Shown here: positions 1-8,710 of the stretch, in pieces
Position numbering within the stretch: position 1 is the stretch's first letter
Layout: every line of letters begins with the position of its first letter
Program-made: the position numbers and the translations under genes
NCBI RefSeq assembly: GCF_900104145.1
Contig: NZ_FNLB01000001.1
Location: 558,001 to 622,000, forward strand
Length of the DNA: 64,000 nucleotides
Direction: 5' to 3'
Origin: Pseudovibrio sp. Tun.PSC04-5.I4
GTDB taxonomy: Bacteria; Pseudomonadota; Alphaproteobacteria; Rhizobiales; Stappiaceae
Notes under the pieces: generated by a model
Seen by the model: only the letters and a program-made list of their open reading frames with translations
What the model was told of the DNA's origin: nothing
Databases searched by the model: none

Positions 1-10
1 ATTTGGTCGT

Positions 11-43
11 ATCAGTGAGAGGGCCACTGCCTATCTCACTGAT
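11..43. other. Perfect 10-bp inverted repeat
   Basis: Arms at 11-20 and 34-43 are exact reverse complements separated by 13 bases. The repeat lies just past the stop of the dehydrogenase small subunit on the minus strand, so it could end that transcript. There is no clear T-run on either side, so a rho-independent terminator is not certain. Confidence 0.4.
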
Positions 44-70
44 CTTAGGACAGATCCCAGAATAAGACGA

Positions 71-457
71 TCACGATACCAGACTTGCACAAATAAGCGC
101 CTCTGTACGGCTAACAACCATGTTATCAATCACCAGACAGTCACCCTCAGCAAAATCAAGGCGGCACTGCTCACCAACGAGCTGGGCTTGTGTAGTAGGG
201 CAATCTACTTGCAATGCACGAACCAACAATGGCTTCGCGTTCAGCTCATCTTCAATATACGAAAAGCTTGCATAGCGTTTTGCGTAGCGAACCACTGCTT
301 CCCCAAAGAGCTTCAGCGGTGCCTTGCTGTTATTGGCAAAGAATGCTGGTGTGTTACGCGGCACAGATCGGCACGCCAATAATGCCCCGCCATAACCTAG
401 GGCTGGTGCTGTAATCAGAGCACCTGAGAACATAAGCAAAGAGCGACGATTAATCAT
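71..457 (-). CDS. Small subunit of a GMC-type (sorbitol/fructose-like) dehydrogenase
   Basis: A 128-residue protein starting at MINRRSLL, chosen because a GAGGAG ribosome site precedes that ATG. It has an N-terminal twin-arginine-like signal (RR followed by a hydrophobic stretch ending near ALG). The C-terminal segment VIDNMVVSRTEALICASL matches the pattern of the small, FAD-SLDH type subunits that accompany membrane-associated sorbitol, fructose and gluconate dehydrogenases. It starts 12 bases after the stop of the GMC flavoprotein gene, so the two form an operon. In such complexes the small subunit carries the Tat signal and can export its signal-less catalytic partner; I infer that here. 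No cytochrome c subunit gene is next to them. Family assignment is by motif and context only. Confidence 0.7.
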   Translation of the reverse strand: MINRRSLLMFSGALITAPALGYGGALLACRSVPRNTPAFFANNSKAPLKLFGEAVVRYAKRYASFSYIEDELNAKPLLVRALQVDCPTTQAQLVGEQCRLDFAEGDCLVIDNMVVSRTEALICASLVS

Positions 458-468
458 ATACGTTCTCC

Positions 469-2061
469 TCAAGCCACTGGTGTTTGTGAGAGGTGATCTG
501 AAAGACGAATTGCGAGAGCGACAATTGTTAGGGTTGGGTTCGCCGCCCCGCAAGTTGGAAACACGGAACTACCCGCCACATACAAGTTAGCTAATGAATG
601 CAAGCGGCAGTCCTCATCCACAACACCTTGTTTAGCCTCGGTATGCATCCGGGTTGTTCCCATGTGATGGTATCCAGTGAAGACCTCAGACAAATCCGTG
701 GGATCAGTGATGCCCAACTGAAGCCGGCCTAGACCGGCCGCTCCGAATGCTCGTCCGACGATCTTATGGGTCTCGTTTAAGCTTTCCAAATCACTTGTAG
801 CCACACGCCAGTCCAGTGCCGCGCGCCGCATACCTAATGCATCACGATCATTGGTAAGTGTGACGCGGCTGTCCCGGTTAGGTGCTTGTTCTGCATCCTG
901 ACGCAGCAACACATGGCTGATCTGGTCTCCCTGAAACAACCGGCGTTTAATATTACGAGTGATCCCAACAAATACTGAACTTGGGGATTCCAAAACATTA
1001 CATGCCCGCTCAGAAAGACGTTCAGGAACTTCTCCTTGAGCGAAGGTCTTGGCAAGTGTAGAAAACGATAACCAAGCATGATCACGAAAATCATCATTGC
1101 GGGCATTGTCTTTCCAAACCACCGATAAGAAAGCGGTGTTGTTCAAAAGCCCACGCTCACGCACCAAAGCCGGGTTTACCTTTAACCCAATACGCAGATC
1201 TGTCGAATCTGTTGCTTGACTATAATAATCGAGGTTTTGACGGTCATCAGACAACATTAAACTGCTGGTTTCGATATTCAGGTGGTCCATAAAATAACGA
1301 CCTACAAGGTCGTTTTCATTTCCCAAACCAGCTGATCGCTGTTTATTTGTGGCTAACAATATGCGGGCGTTTTCGATACCCCCACACGCAAGCACGAAAC
1401 GGGACGCAGCGATCTTTGCCTGTTTGCCACCAAGTGTTTTAACCGTCAGTTTCTCAACCACATTGTTGCCGTCAGCAAGCTGAATGTCGGTCACATTGGC
1501 GTGCAAGATACAGCGTATGTTCTTTGATGCAGCGATATCATCTTGATAAGTAGTTGCAAAACGTGTGGGAGGGCTTTGCTGATAAACAGAATGGTGTACC
1601 AACTCTCCAGGTAAATTGAGTGCTGCACCCTCTAAGCGCCCGTCCCATTCCTGTTTGCTGTATTTGTATTCTCCCAACTCTAGGTAGAACTGACTGCGTT
1701 CGTAAAACGGATCCAGATCTGCACGAGCTATGGGCCAACCCGTGTTGCCCGTGCAATCACGCGCTTCAAAATCAATGGGATCGAGCGGTGCGCATTGTCC
1801 GGTCCAATGTCCGGTCGTGCCGCCAAACTGGCGTAACCGTGAATACGAAAGGTCTGTATTAGTGTGCCCCTTCAACGGACCATCATAGAGCTCTTGAGTT
1901 TCATCTTCATAACTCAAGCCACCAGCCTCAATAAGGATCACTTCTCGATATTTTTTCGAAAGCTCCAGTGCCATCACAATACCGGCTGCTCCAGCGCCGA
2001 TAATACAAATATCAGTTTCAAACGAAGCATTATCTTCAAGATCTTGGAGGTCAAATATCAT
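469..2061 (-). CDS. GMC family oxidoreductase (FAD-dependent dehydrogenase large subunit)
   Basis: A 530-residue flavoprotein. A Rossmann dinucleotide-binding motif (GAGAAG, about residues 22-27) followed by an acidic residue after a beta strand (LIEAGG) binds FAD. The C-terminal GMC signature is present: a histidine pair in GYHHMGTTRM, then LYVAGSSVFPTCGAANPT near residues 495-515. Such enzymes oxidise primary or secondary alcohols, sugars or sugar alcohols, with the histidine acting as base. No signal peptide is visible, which fits export with the Tat-tagged small subunit encoded immediately downstream. The substrate cannot be read from the sequence. Length fits the family. Confidence 0.85.
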   Translation of the reverse strand: MIFDLQDLEDNASFETDICIIGAGAAGIVMALELSKKYREVILIEAGGLSYEDETQELYDGPLKGHTNTDLSYSRLRQFGGTTGHWTGQCAPLDPIDFEARDCTGNTGWPIARADLDPFYERSQFYLELGEYKYSKQEWDGRLEGAALNLPGELVHHSVYQQSPPTRFATTYQDDIAASKNIRCILHANVTDIQLADGNNVVEKLTVKTLGGKQAKIAASRFVLACGGIENARILLATNKQRSAGLGNENDLVGRYFMDHLNIETSSLMLSDDRQNLDYYSQATDSTDLRIGLKVNPALVRERGLLNNTAFLSVVWKDNARNDDFRDHAWLSFSTLAKTFAQGEVPERLSERACNVLESPSSVFVGITRNIKRRLFQGDQISHVLLRQDAEQAPNRDSRVTLTNDRDALGMRRAALDWRVATSDLESLNETHKIVGRAFGAAGLGRLQLGITDPTDLSEVFTGYHHMGTTRMHTEAKQGVVDEDCRLHSLANLYVAGSSVFPTCGAANPTLTIVALAIRLSDHLSQTPVA

Positions 2062-2308
2062 TATAAATGTCTTTCATGGCTTTAATGAAAGCAAAATAAA
2101 CGTGCAACAACCATATAATTATCTGGAACTTGGAGTGTTCAACTTACCCAAAAACACCCTGTCAATATTAACATATCATAAATAAAAACAGAGGCCACCG
2201 AAATCACATGACACTCGTGTATTTGTTAGAGCACCGTTTGGTGGCATGTTGCCATAAGTCTGACTTTGCATCCAACTCGTCCTCACCAAAATTTTAGGTC
2301 ATAAAAAC

Positions 2309-2595
2309 GGTTCTGTCGCAAAGTTTTTAGGGGAATGAGACTTGCCTCTTCCTGAACTTAGTTACTCTGGTAGCCTCGCAATAACTGGGAAAACTGACTG
2401 TTCCCTTGCGCTGATTTGTCCTTTGCGGATCATATGAGACACTTCGACACCTCCCAGTCTTGCACTGGCGGAGCGGGAAGTTTTAAACCCGAGCGTCGGC
2501 CGAATAATGTTCATGATGAAGCGATGATCCCGTTCAACGACATCACTGAGAAGTCCTGCTGCAACGTTCCGACCCAGCATATGGCATAATAACAC
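2309..2595 (-). pseudogene. IS6-family transposase remnant (C-terminal part) with one terminal repeat
   Basis: The fragment encodes the C-terminal end of an IS6/IS26-type DDE transposase: VVERDHRFIMNIIRP, then LGFKTSRSA and HMIRKGQ are typical of that family. The catalytic glutamate region is present but the N-terminal two thirds are missing. About 40 bases past the stop, at 2309-2323, lies GGTTCTGTCGCAAAG, which resembles an IS6-family terminal inverted repeat. I could not find the opposite repeat nearby, so only one end of the element remains. Confidence 0.75.
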
Positions 2596-2881
2596 TCGAC
2601 CGGGACATTCTTACCATTCAAACCTATGCCGTATGGCGTGGTACAAGCAAACCGGCAAATGATTGGCGCAGGGTGAAACCTAGACGCGCCGACTTAAGCA
2701 GGTCATCGGAAATAAACTCAAATAACGCTGCATAGAATTCAGAGAACAGAGGCAAAAATTGGCATCACAGTTCTCAAGAGAATGACAACACTCGGACGCC
2801 CTGCGCTCGGGGCTGTTTCATCGCTTAAATTAGCGAATTTGCGTAGCTCCGAGTTGAAATTGTTTTCTGCAACAACCCTAC

Positions 2882-4264
2882 CTACATGATTGTTTTTCTT
2901 GTTGTTTCTGCGGCTTGTTTGCCGCTGAGGTAAGCGCCGTGAACCGTACCGTGGTATTGGAAGTTTGTGTGCTCTCCCGCAAAGGTGAGGCATTTCCCGA
3001 TTGGTGTGGCCAATAGATTGAAGTCGTTGGGGGTACAGCCGATTTTTGCGTAGGAATAAGCGCCTTTGGTGTAGGGATCTTTCGACCACTGCGTTGCAAT
3101 GTAGTGACGTGGATCGGCCATGTTGTCACCAAACATTGTACGCACCGCTTTCATCGCATCTTCAAGCATATAGTCGTGATCCATCCTCTCGATCATACGG
3201 GAATAATTGCCAAAACTCATCGCGGTCAAAACATTCGCATCAATGAAAGGTTTGTGATTGAGGAAATAGTTCCACTGACCCGGGTTCTCGGTCATCAATC
3301 CAAAATACTGTGTTTTTTCAGGCCAGTGCAGATCGTCAAACTTCAGGGCAACCTTTGTGATGTCTCCCATTCCGATGCGTTCAAATGCGTTCCTATGTGT
3401 TTCCGGCAGTGGCGGGATGAACTCGATATCCTGCGCTTTCAAAACCCCAAGAGGAACGGTGACAACAACAAAGTCCGCTTGGAAGACCTCTCTGTTGGTT
3501 TCCACAAATACCCCGGCGCGCTCATGATAGGCAATTCGGCGAACGGGCTTTCGTTTGAGGACATGAACGCCCTGTGACAGCGGCTCCATTAGCCGATCAT
3601 AGCCGTCTACCAAAACCACATCATCGCCTTCAAAAGCGTCATCCTGATTGAAGTACATGGCAGAGAGTTCACTGACTGGACTTCCGGTATCAAACTCCGT
3701 GTAGGCGGAGGTCATCCATTTGAACACGGGATCTCGTGTCATCTGGGGCGCCATATGTTCCAGCGCTTCAGAGAGCGGCATGTCTTTGCTGAGACCGGAC
3801 CCGATCAGATCCAGCATCTCTTCGTGTTCCTCTCCCATCTGGGAGATCATTTTATTCGGGAGCCCTTTGCCTTTGACATCATAAACGGTGAAGTTATCGT
3901 CTTTTGTCACAAAGGTTTTCTGGTTAGTTTGCAGTGCCAGATCCATAATCGGATTTCCGTCCGGTCCATGGATCCAGCCAGCCCCTTCCTCAACGGGCAC
4001 ACCCAGTGCGCGGTTGGTGCGTATGCGCCCGCCCACTTTGTTGCTGGCTTCCAGAACCAGCACCGTATATCCGCTGTCTGTCAGATCACGCGCCGCTGTC
4101 AGGCCTGCAATTCCTGCACCAATAACGATAACGCTTTTGCCGCTCGACATTGCCTGTGGCTTGTTCAAGTTCATCTCAAACAAGCTGGCAAGCAGAACGG
4201 AGGCGCCTGACGTTTTTAGGAAATTTCTACGGTTGAGAGTACTGGAATAAGGGCGGCGGGTCAT
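2882..4264 (-). CDS. Flavin monoamine oxidase family protein, Tat-exported
   Basis: A 460-residue FAD-dependent amine oxidase. The start at MTRRPYSS is preferred over a longer in-frame start 75 bases upstream because it places a twin-arginine motif (NRRNFLKTSG) at the front of the protein. The FAD motif GAGIAGL is near residue 50, followed by the ASNKVGGRIRTN segment typical of monoamine oxidases. The C-terminal FAGEHTNFQYHGTVHGAYLSG segment is the conserved FAD-binding end. Such enzymes oxidatively deaminate amines or amino acids, releasing ammonia, an aldehyde or keto acid and peroxide; the Tat signal suggests periplasmic action. The substrate is unknown. It is followed at 4388 by an unrelated gene on the same strand. 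Confidence 0.85.
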   Translation of the reverse strand: MTRRPYSSTLNRRNFLKTSGASVLLASLFEMNLNKPQAMSSGKSVIVIGAGIAGLTAARDLTDSGYTVLVLEASNKVGGRIRTNRALGVPVEEGAGWIHGPDGNPIMDLALQTNQKTFVTKDDNFTVYDVKGKGLPNKMISQMGEEHEEMLDLIGSGLSKDMPLSEALEHMAPQMTRDPVFKWMTSAYTEFDTGSPVSELSAMYFNQDDAFEGDDVVLVDGYDRLMEPLSQGVHVLKRKPVRRIAYHERAGVFVETNREVFQADFVVVTVPLGVLKAQDIEFIPPLPETHRNAFERIGMGDITKVALKFDDLHWPEKTQYFGLMTENPGQWNYFLNHKPFIDANVLTAMSFGNYSRMIERMDHDYMLEDAMKAVRTMFGDNMADPRHYIATQWSKDPYTKGAYSYAKIGCTPNDFNLLATPIGKCLTFAGEHTNFQYHGTVHGAYLSGKQAAETTRKTIM

Positions 4265-4387
4265 GAGGAACACTTTGGTTAGAAAGAGAACACGCCTACA
4301 ACCTTGAGGTGATTTATCGCTATCGACAAGTAAAACCAAGGCGCAGCACTAGTAAACAGTAAAAGCGCCTTGGGGATTTGTGGAAGC

Positions 4388-5347
4388 TTAGTAGTGAGCT
4401 GTTAAGGCCCGACATTCCTGCCAGATTTGCTCGCAGTTCTGCACTTTCAAAATCCATGAAAGCGGAATACCAGGTTCTGCATCCAAGCCATGAATTGCCC
4501 CTAAAACAGAGCCGATGAGAATGGCACGCCCTGCGCTGTCGCCGCCCGCAAGAATGTTGGCTTCAATCCCTTCCCGATAAGAATGACTGTTTTTGAGGAT
4601 ATGGAAGCTCAACGGCATTGCCATTTCCAACTTACAGGCGCGGCCCGTTTTTTCGCCATAGGCAACGGCATCCCCATCGCGCTCAGTTAAGGCTGCTTTC
4701 AAGCTTTCCTTGATATCCGGGTGAGCTCCATCTGCTGCAGCTTCCAAGGCGCTTTGTAGCTCTTCTCCGCTCACAACACGGTCCAGAAGGTCTGCAAACA
4801 CAAAACCACAGGCGACAGACAATGCATTGTCGTTGGTTGAGCGGATGATCGCTTCCACCTGTTCTTGCATGTCATCGCTCTGCTCATAGGCAAAGAGAAC
4901 CGGCGGGATTTTAGAAAGGGCGGGGAGTTGATCATCATCAATGCCGGATGGGGTCAATTCTTCCTTGGCGATGTTTTCCAGTGTTCCTCTGGTCGGGCGG
5001 TCAATGTAGCCGTTGTACGTGCCGCCGGCACCAAAATGAGTGGTGAACTCTTTCTGAAACTCTGCCATGTCCAGCTGCTTGTCATGGGCAAGCAGGCTTT
5101 TAAGCGCAAGGTGGAGGTTTTCACCGTATTGGGTGAATTGGCCATTCTGGCGGTTAGCATGGGCAAAATACGCCGGAACCCCCTCAAAATAAGCAGGATT
5201 AATCGGCACAAAGGCTGCTGAACCGTCATGCTCTTGCGTAACATGGTGAATGCGGTCCACATCATAGAGCCAGTGAAGGCCAAGAGCGGCAGCATCTGCA
5301 ACAAACGCTCCGAGAAGACTATGGGCTTTTAGGGCTTGCTTGGTCAT
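4388..5347 (-). CDS. ADP-ribosylglycohydrolase / J1-crystallin-like family protein
   Basis: A 319-residue protein starting at MTKQALK; a GGAG site six bases ahead of that ATG decides the start. The N-terminal LLGAFVADAAALGLHWLYD and C-terminal GGDSAGRAILIGSVLGAIHG correspond to the first and last conserved blocks of the DraG/ADP-ribosylglycohydrolase fold. Canonical members carry a Thr-Asp-Asp cluster early and a GGDTDT-like block late, which together bind two Mg ions. Here the late block reads GGDSAGR, so only the first aspartate is kept, and I see no early DDT motif (the region reads IDRPTRGTL). It may therefore not hydrolyse ADP-ribosyl bonds in the usual way. The sub-group with GLHWLYD is known from J1-crystallin-like proteins. 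Confidence 0.75.
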   Translation of the reverse strand: MTKQALKAHSLLGAFVADAAALGLHWLYDVDRIHHVTQEHDGSAAFVPINPAYFEGVPAYFAHANRQNGQFTQYGENLHLALKSLLAHDKQLDMAEFQKEFTTHFGAGGTYNGYIDRPTRGTLENIAKEELTPSGIDDDQLPALSKIPPVLFAYEQSDDMQEQVEAIIRSTNDNALSVACGFVFADLLDRVVSGEELQSALEAAADGAHPDIKESLKAALTERDGDAVAYGEKTGRACKLEMAMPLSFHILKNSHSYREGIEANILAGGDSAGRAILIGSVLGAIHGLDAEPGIPLSWILKVQNCEQIWQECRALTAHY

Positions 5348-5583
5348 GCAGCACTCCAATCTCTTAAAGCGTATTCCCGAAACGTACTTTCGGGTTTTAA
5401 AAACACGCGCAAAATAGGTTAGAGCAGTTTTCGTTGTTTCACATCACAACCAAACTGCTCCAAAATCATCCGGAGATAATAGGGCGGTTCCCAGCCCTCT
5501 GAAACCCACTTCAACTTATTTTGATTGTACTGGATTGATGAATTCCCACGGTGAGGTCATTGCCGACACTATTTCCAATTCAA

Positions 5584-6957
5584 TTAGATGTGCTTTATTC
5601 GGGTGACCTTGCAGACGACAGGCCTTAGCGGTTCCAGAAACAAGACACCTTCTGGCTCAACCTTGTCGGGATTGAGAACTTCAATGTCGAATTGAGACAC
5701 CAGCCTTGCCAGAATAAGCGTGCCTTGCAGGATAGCTGAACTTGCCCCCGTACACATTCTGAGACCACGCCCAAAAGGAAGAAAGCTCTTCATAATAATG
5801 TGGTGATCTTTTTTAATAAAGCGCTCGGGATCGAACCTGTCCGGATTAAACCAGTATTGTTGATGCCGATGAATGATCCATGGAGAAATGGTGATCTGCG
5901 CACCTTCCGGCAGATCCAGCCTTCCTAGTTTGATCGCCCTGTTCGTTTTGCGGGTGAGGTGAGGAATGGGCGGATACAACCGCAAAACTTCACGGAATAC
6001 ATTACGCGTATATCTCAGGCGAGACAGGTGCTCGAACTGAATGTCGCCGTGTCCAGCAACTCTGCAAACTTCCTCGCGGATTTTTTGTCGGCAGTCAGGA
6101 CACTGAGATAGAACAAAAAGTGCCCACATTAGAACCGCAGCTGCCAGTTCCTGGCTGTTTAATATGGTTGTGACGTGGTCGACAAGTTGTTTGCGCGTAA
6201 ATGGAATGTTGGTTTCCGGAGACCGAGCGACGAGGAATTTATGCAAGAAACTATTATGTGAGAAGTGATTGCTTTGAATGTTTCCGTCGATCAGCATACT
6301 CACGAGATATCGAAGTTGTTGCGCTGAATACACCGCTTGCTGAGGTACTTTTGGCAGCTGCCACGCTACACCTTTTTCTGCTGTTTCCCGGATTAATTGG
6401 GAAATTCGGGTTTCAAAATCTCGCGCATGCGTATTGATGTCATCAAACACACTCTTCGGTAATTCTATCGAGAAGAGCATTCTGTAAGCAATATCAGCAT
6501 TCAAACGTCTGAGAAGATGGGAGAGGTCGATAACGCGATTTTCATTCTGAATTTCTTCGCAGAAACTTTCAAAGTGGTTGATAGAGCTTTGTATGTGCCC
6601 AAAATTGACCTGCTGGGTATGGGTGGAGCCAATGGGTTTGATCATGGCGCGCTGATCTACACACCGGTTATTACTCGTGACTAACGGGTGATCGCCAAGC
6701 AGTGGACGAAGCAGCTCAATCATTCCATCTGATTTAACAAATATTTCGGGTTTGTCTTCGAAAATTACAGAGAGAAGTTCTGGGTCATTAATGAGGAAAT
6801 TTGGTTTGTCGGGTGTTGAGATGTCGACGATATCGCTTTTATAAAGTTCTTCTGGAAGATGCCTAAGGAGGTTTGTTTCGACTCCATCAAAATCACCAGC
6901 TCCCTCCCTGCTTGGATAGGGCGCTGGTGGACGATATAAGCTGGTGTTTGTATCCAT
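5584..6957 (-). CDS. Cytochrome P450
   Basis: A 457-residue P450 with the heme-thiolate loop FGRGLRMCTG (ligand Cys402), the ExxR pair in the K helix (E323, R326) and a PERF-like segment (DPERF, 376-380). It has no signal or membrane anchor, so it is probably a soluble bacterial enzyme that needs external ferredoxin/reductase; none is encoded nearby. The I-helix oxygen-activation motif, normally A/G-G-x-D/E-T-T, reads NSQELA (267-272): the glutamate is kept but both threonines are replaced by Leu and Ala. That is rare and may change proton delivery or the chemistry. It stands alone, divergent from a small membrane protein gene; the substrate is unknown. Confidence 0.9.
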   Translation of the reverse strand: MDTNTSLYRPPAPYPSREGAGDFDGVETNLLRHLPEELYKSDIVDISTPDKPNFLINDPELLSVIFEDKPEIFVKSDGMIELLRPLLGDHPLVTSNNRCVDQRAMIKPIGSTHTQQVNFGHIQSSINHFESFCEEIQNENRVIDLSHLLRRLNADIAYRMLFSIELPKSVFDDINTHARDFETRISQLIRETAEKGVAWQLPKVPQQAVYSAQQLRYLVSMLIDGNIQSNHFSHNSFLHKFLVARSPETNIPFTRKQLVDHVTTILNSQELAAAVLMWALFVLSQCPDCRQKIREEVCRVAGHGDIQFEHLSRLRYTRNVFREVLRLYPPIPHLTRKTNRAIKLGRLDLPEGAQITISPWIIHRHQQYWFNPDRFDPERFIKKDHHIIMKSFLPFGRGLRMCTGASSAILQGTLILARLVSQFDIEVLNPDKVEPEGVLFLEPLRPVVCKVTRIKHI

Positions 6958-7223
6958 AAAGCCTGTCTCGATAAAGCAAACACGGGAAAATGGAGGGATC
7001 TGTGAGTTTTGCTCCGTTGCGATACTGTAGCCGCACTCACTTTAATATTTTGCTGAAATTCATCTCTGATCATACTGAAAATGCAATGCAATTACTGGTG
7101 GTTCTCGACGACGAATAAAACCAACAAGGCCCCTTTTTCTACCTGCTTTATCGAAATTCTTGACATCTTGTCTTGATGTCATGTATTTCGAGTTCAAAAT
7201 AATAAATTGATAAAGAAGATAGA

Positions 7224-7499
7224 ATGACTGTTTCTCACCGGGCTCATGGACATATTTTACGCATAAGCATCTCGTTTTTCATGAGCTTGTTGATGTCGTT
7301 TGCTATGCTGGTTCTAAACTTGGGGTTCGTTGAAGGTTTTCTGTCTCTGTGGGTCAAATCATTTCTAGTGGCTTTTGCACTGGCAGTGATCATCAGTGCA
7401 TTTGTGTTTCCGATCATCACGACCCTCGTATTCCGGTTGGTTAAGGTGTGTGATGAAACCGTAAAACACGAAGAAAACGCGCAAGCTTTACCTGAGTGA
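7224..7499 (+). CDS. DUF2798 family small membrane protein
   Basis: A 91-residue protein with two predicted membrane helices (about residues 12-35 and 43-70). The pattern, MSLLMSFAMLVLNLGF followed by a second helix containing VFPIITTLV, matches the small DUF2798 membrane proteins. Their function is unknown. It stands alone between the divergent P450 gene and a downstream EamA transporter on the same strand, with about 190 bases between them. Confidence 0.7.
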   Translation: MTVSHRAHGHILRISISFFMSLLMSFAMLVLNLGFVEGFLSLWVKSFLVAFALAVIISAFVFPIITTLVFRLVKVCDETVKHEENAQALPE

Positions 7500-7712
7500 A
7501 GTCTGACGGCTGAACAGAATTAAACTAACTGTGATGCTAAAATCGTAATGCATATGAGTTTTGGGTTTGCGCTACGGCAGGTCTGCGTATACGTGCATAC
7601 GTAAAGCCCACGGGCTTCCTAAGAAGAAATTTTTTCGGCACACTACCTCTCCTACCTCCAGTTTTCTGATTATCATCAGCAAGCGGAAATGTGCTGCCAG
7701 CTAGGACAACGC

Positions 7713-8651
7713 ATGGCTCTGTTCACCAACAAGCGAAACATTGGGATCGCGCTCACAATTCTGTCTACGCTCATTTTTGCTATGCAGGATGCAATTACCA
7801 AACAGCTTGTGTCAGATCACCCTGTCTGGTTCATCATGATGGTGCGCTTCTGGGTGCTATTGGTTATTGCTGTTGGCTGGGCTCTCGTCAGCAAGCAGGG
7901 CTTTTATTCCGTTCTTCGCACCAAAAGACCCGGCGTGCAGTTGCTGCGCGGCTTGTTTTTATTTGGTGAAATAGCCCTCATCAGCTTTGCGTTCAGCATG
8001 CTTGGTCTTGCCGATGTAACCGCAATATTCCAGGCACACCCATTGATCGTGACGGGCCTTGCTGCTGTTTTTCTGGGTGAGACTGTGGGTTGGCGTCGCA
8101 TACTGGCCATGCTTGTGGGCATGGGCGGGCTGATGGTTATGCTCCAGCCGGAAGGCAATATTGTCGGGCCGGGAGCCTTCGTTGCTCTAGGCGCTTCTCT
8201 CAGCTTTGCACTGTACCAATTGTTTACACGCCTCGCGAGCCGAGACGACAGCGCGCTGACATCGTTTCTTTATGTCGGGATTGTTGGAACCGTGCTCTCC
8301 ACCATCATTGGCTCTCAATATATGATGGCCATGGATGAGGTTGAGTGGGGTTTGCTGCTTGGCATTTGCGCAACCGGGACCTCAGCGCACTTCCTGCTCA
8401 TGAAGGCCCTCTCACTGGCGCAGGCGAGCGACATTCAGCCGTTCAACTATCTTCAGCTGGTTTGGGCTATTCCAATCGGCTTCCTCGTGTTCTCCGATCT
8501 GCCCGTATGGAGCACTCTTTTCGGTGCGATGATTGTTGTTGGTGCGGGTCTGTTCTCCCTCTCCCGTCAACGCATTCGTGCCATCGAAAAAGCAGATGGC
8601 TCTTCTGATCCCGTGATTGACGCAGGTATTGCAAAAACGCAGGCCGATTAA
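7713..8651 (+). CDS. DMT superfamily (EamA) transporter
   Basis: A 312-residue inner membrane protein with ten hydrophobic segments and two EamA repeats (about residues 8-140 and 150-285), as usual for drug/metabolite exporters. The start at MALFTNKRN is preferred because AGGA lies just upstream; an ATG 24 bases earlier is also in frame. The segment TKQLVSDHPVWFIMMVRF in the first repeat is common in this family. The substrate cannot be predicted. It is convergent with the capsule operon, and a terminator hairpin separates the two. Confidence 0.85.
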   Translation: MALFTNKRNIGIALTILSTLIFAMQDAITKQLVSDHPVWFIMMVRFWVLLVIAVGWALVSKQGFYSVLRTKRPGVQLLRGLFLFGEIALISFAFSMLGLADVTAIFQAHPLIVTGLAAVFLGETVGWRRILAMLVGMGGLMVMLQPEGNIVGPGAFVALGASLSFALYQLFTRLASRDDSALTSFLYVGIVGTVLSTIIGSQYMMAMDEVEWGLLLGICATGTSAHFLLMKALSLAQASDIQPFNYLQLVWAIPIGFLVFSDLPVWSTLFGAMIVVGAGLFSLSRQRIRAIEKADGSSDPVIDAGIAKTQAD

Positions 8652-8662
8652 GATATAGTACG

Positions 8663-8694
8663 AAAAATACCTAGCAGTTTTCTGACTGCTAGGT
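8663..8694 (-). terminator. Rho-independent terminator of the capsule operon
   Basis: A perfect 9-bp stem (8669-8677 with 8686-8694) with an 8-base loop. Read on the minus strand it is followed by ATTTTT, the usual U-tract. It sits directly after the last gene of the kps-type operon. Confidence 0.75.
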
Positions 8695-8710
8695 GCGTGT
8701 AAGCAGGATC

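Noticed and set aside
5376..5394. Small hairpin with T-run (CCCGAAA/TTTCGGG) on the plus strand
   Set aside because: There is no plus-strand gene upstream that it could terminate.
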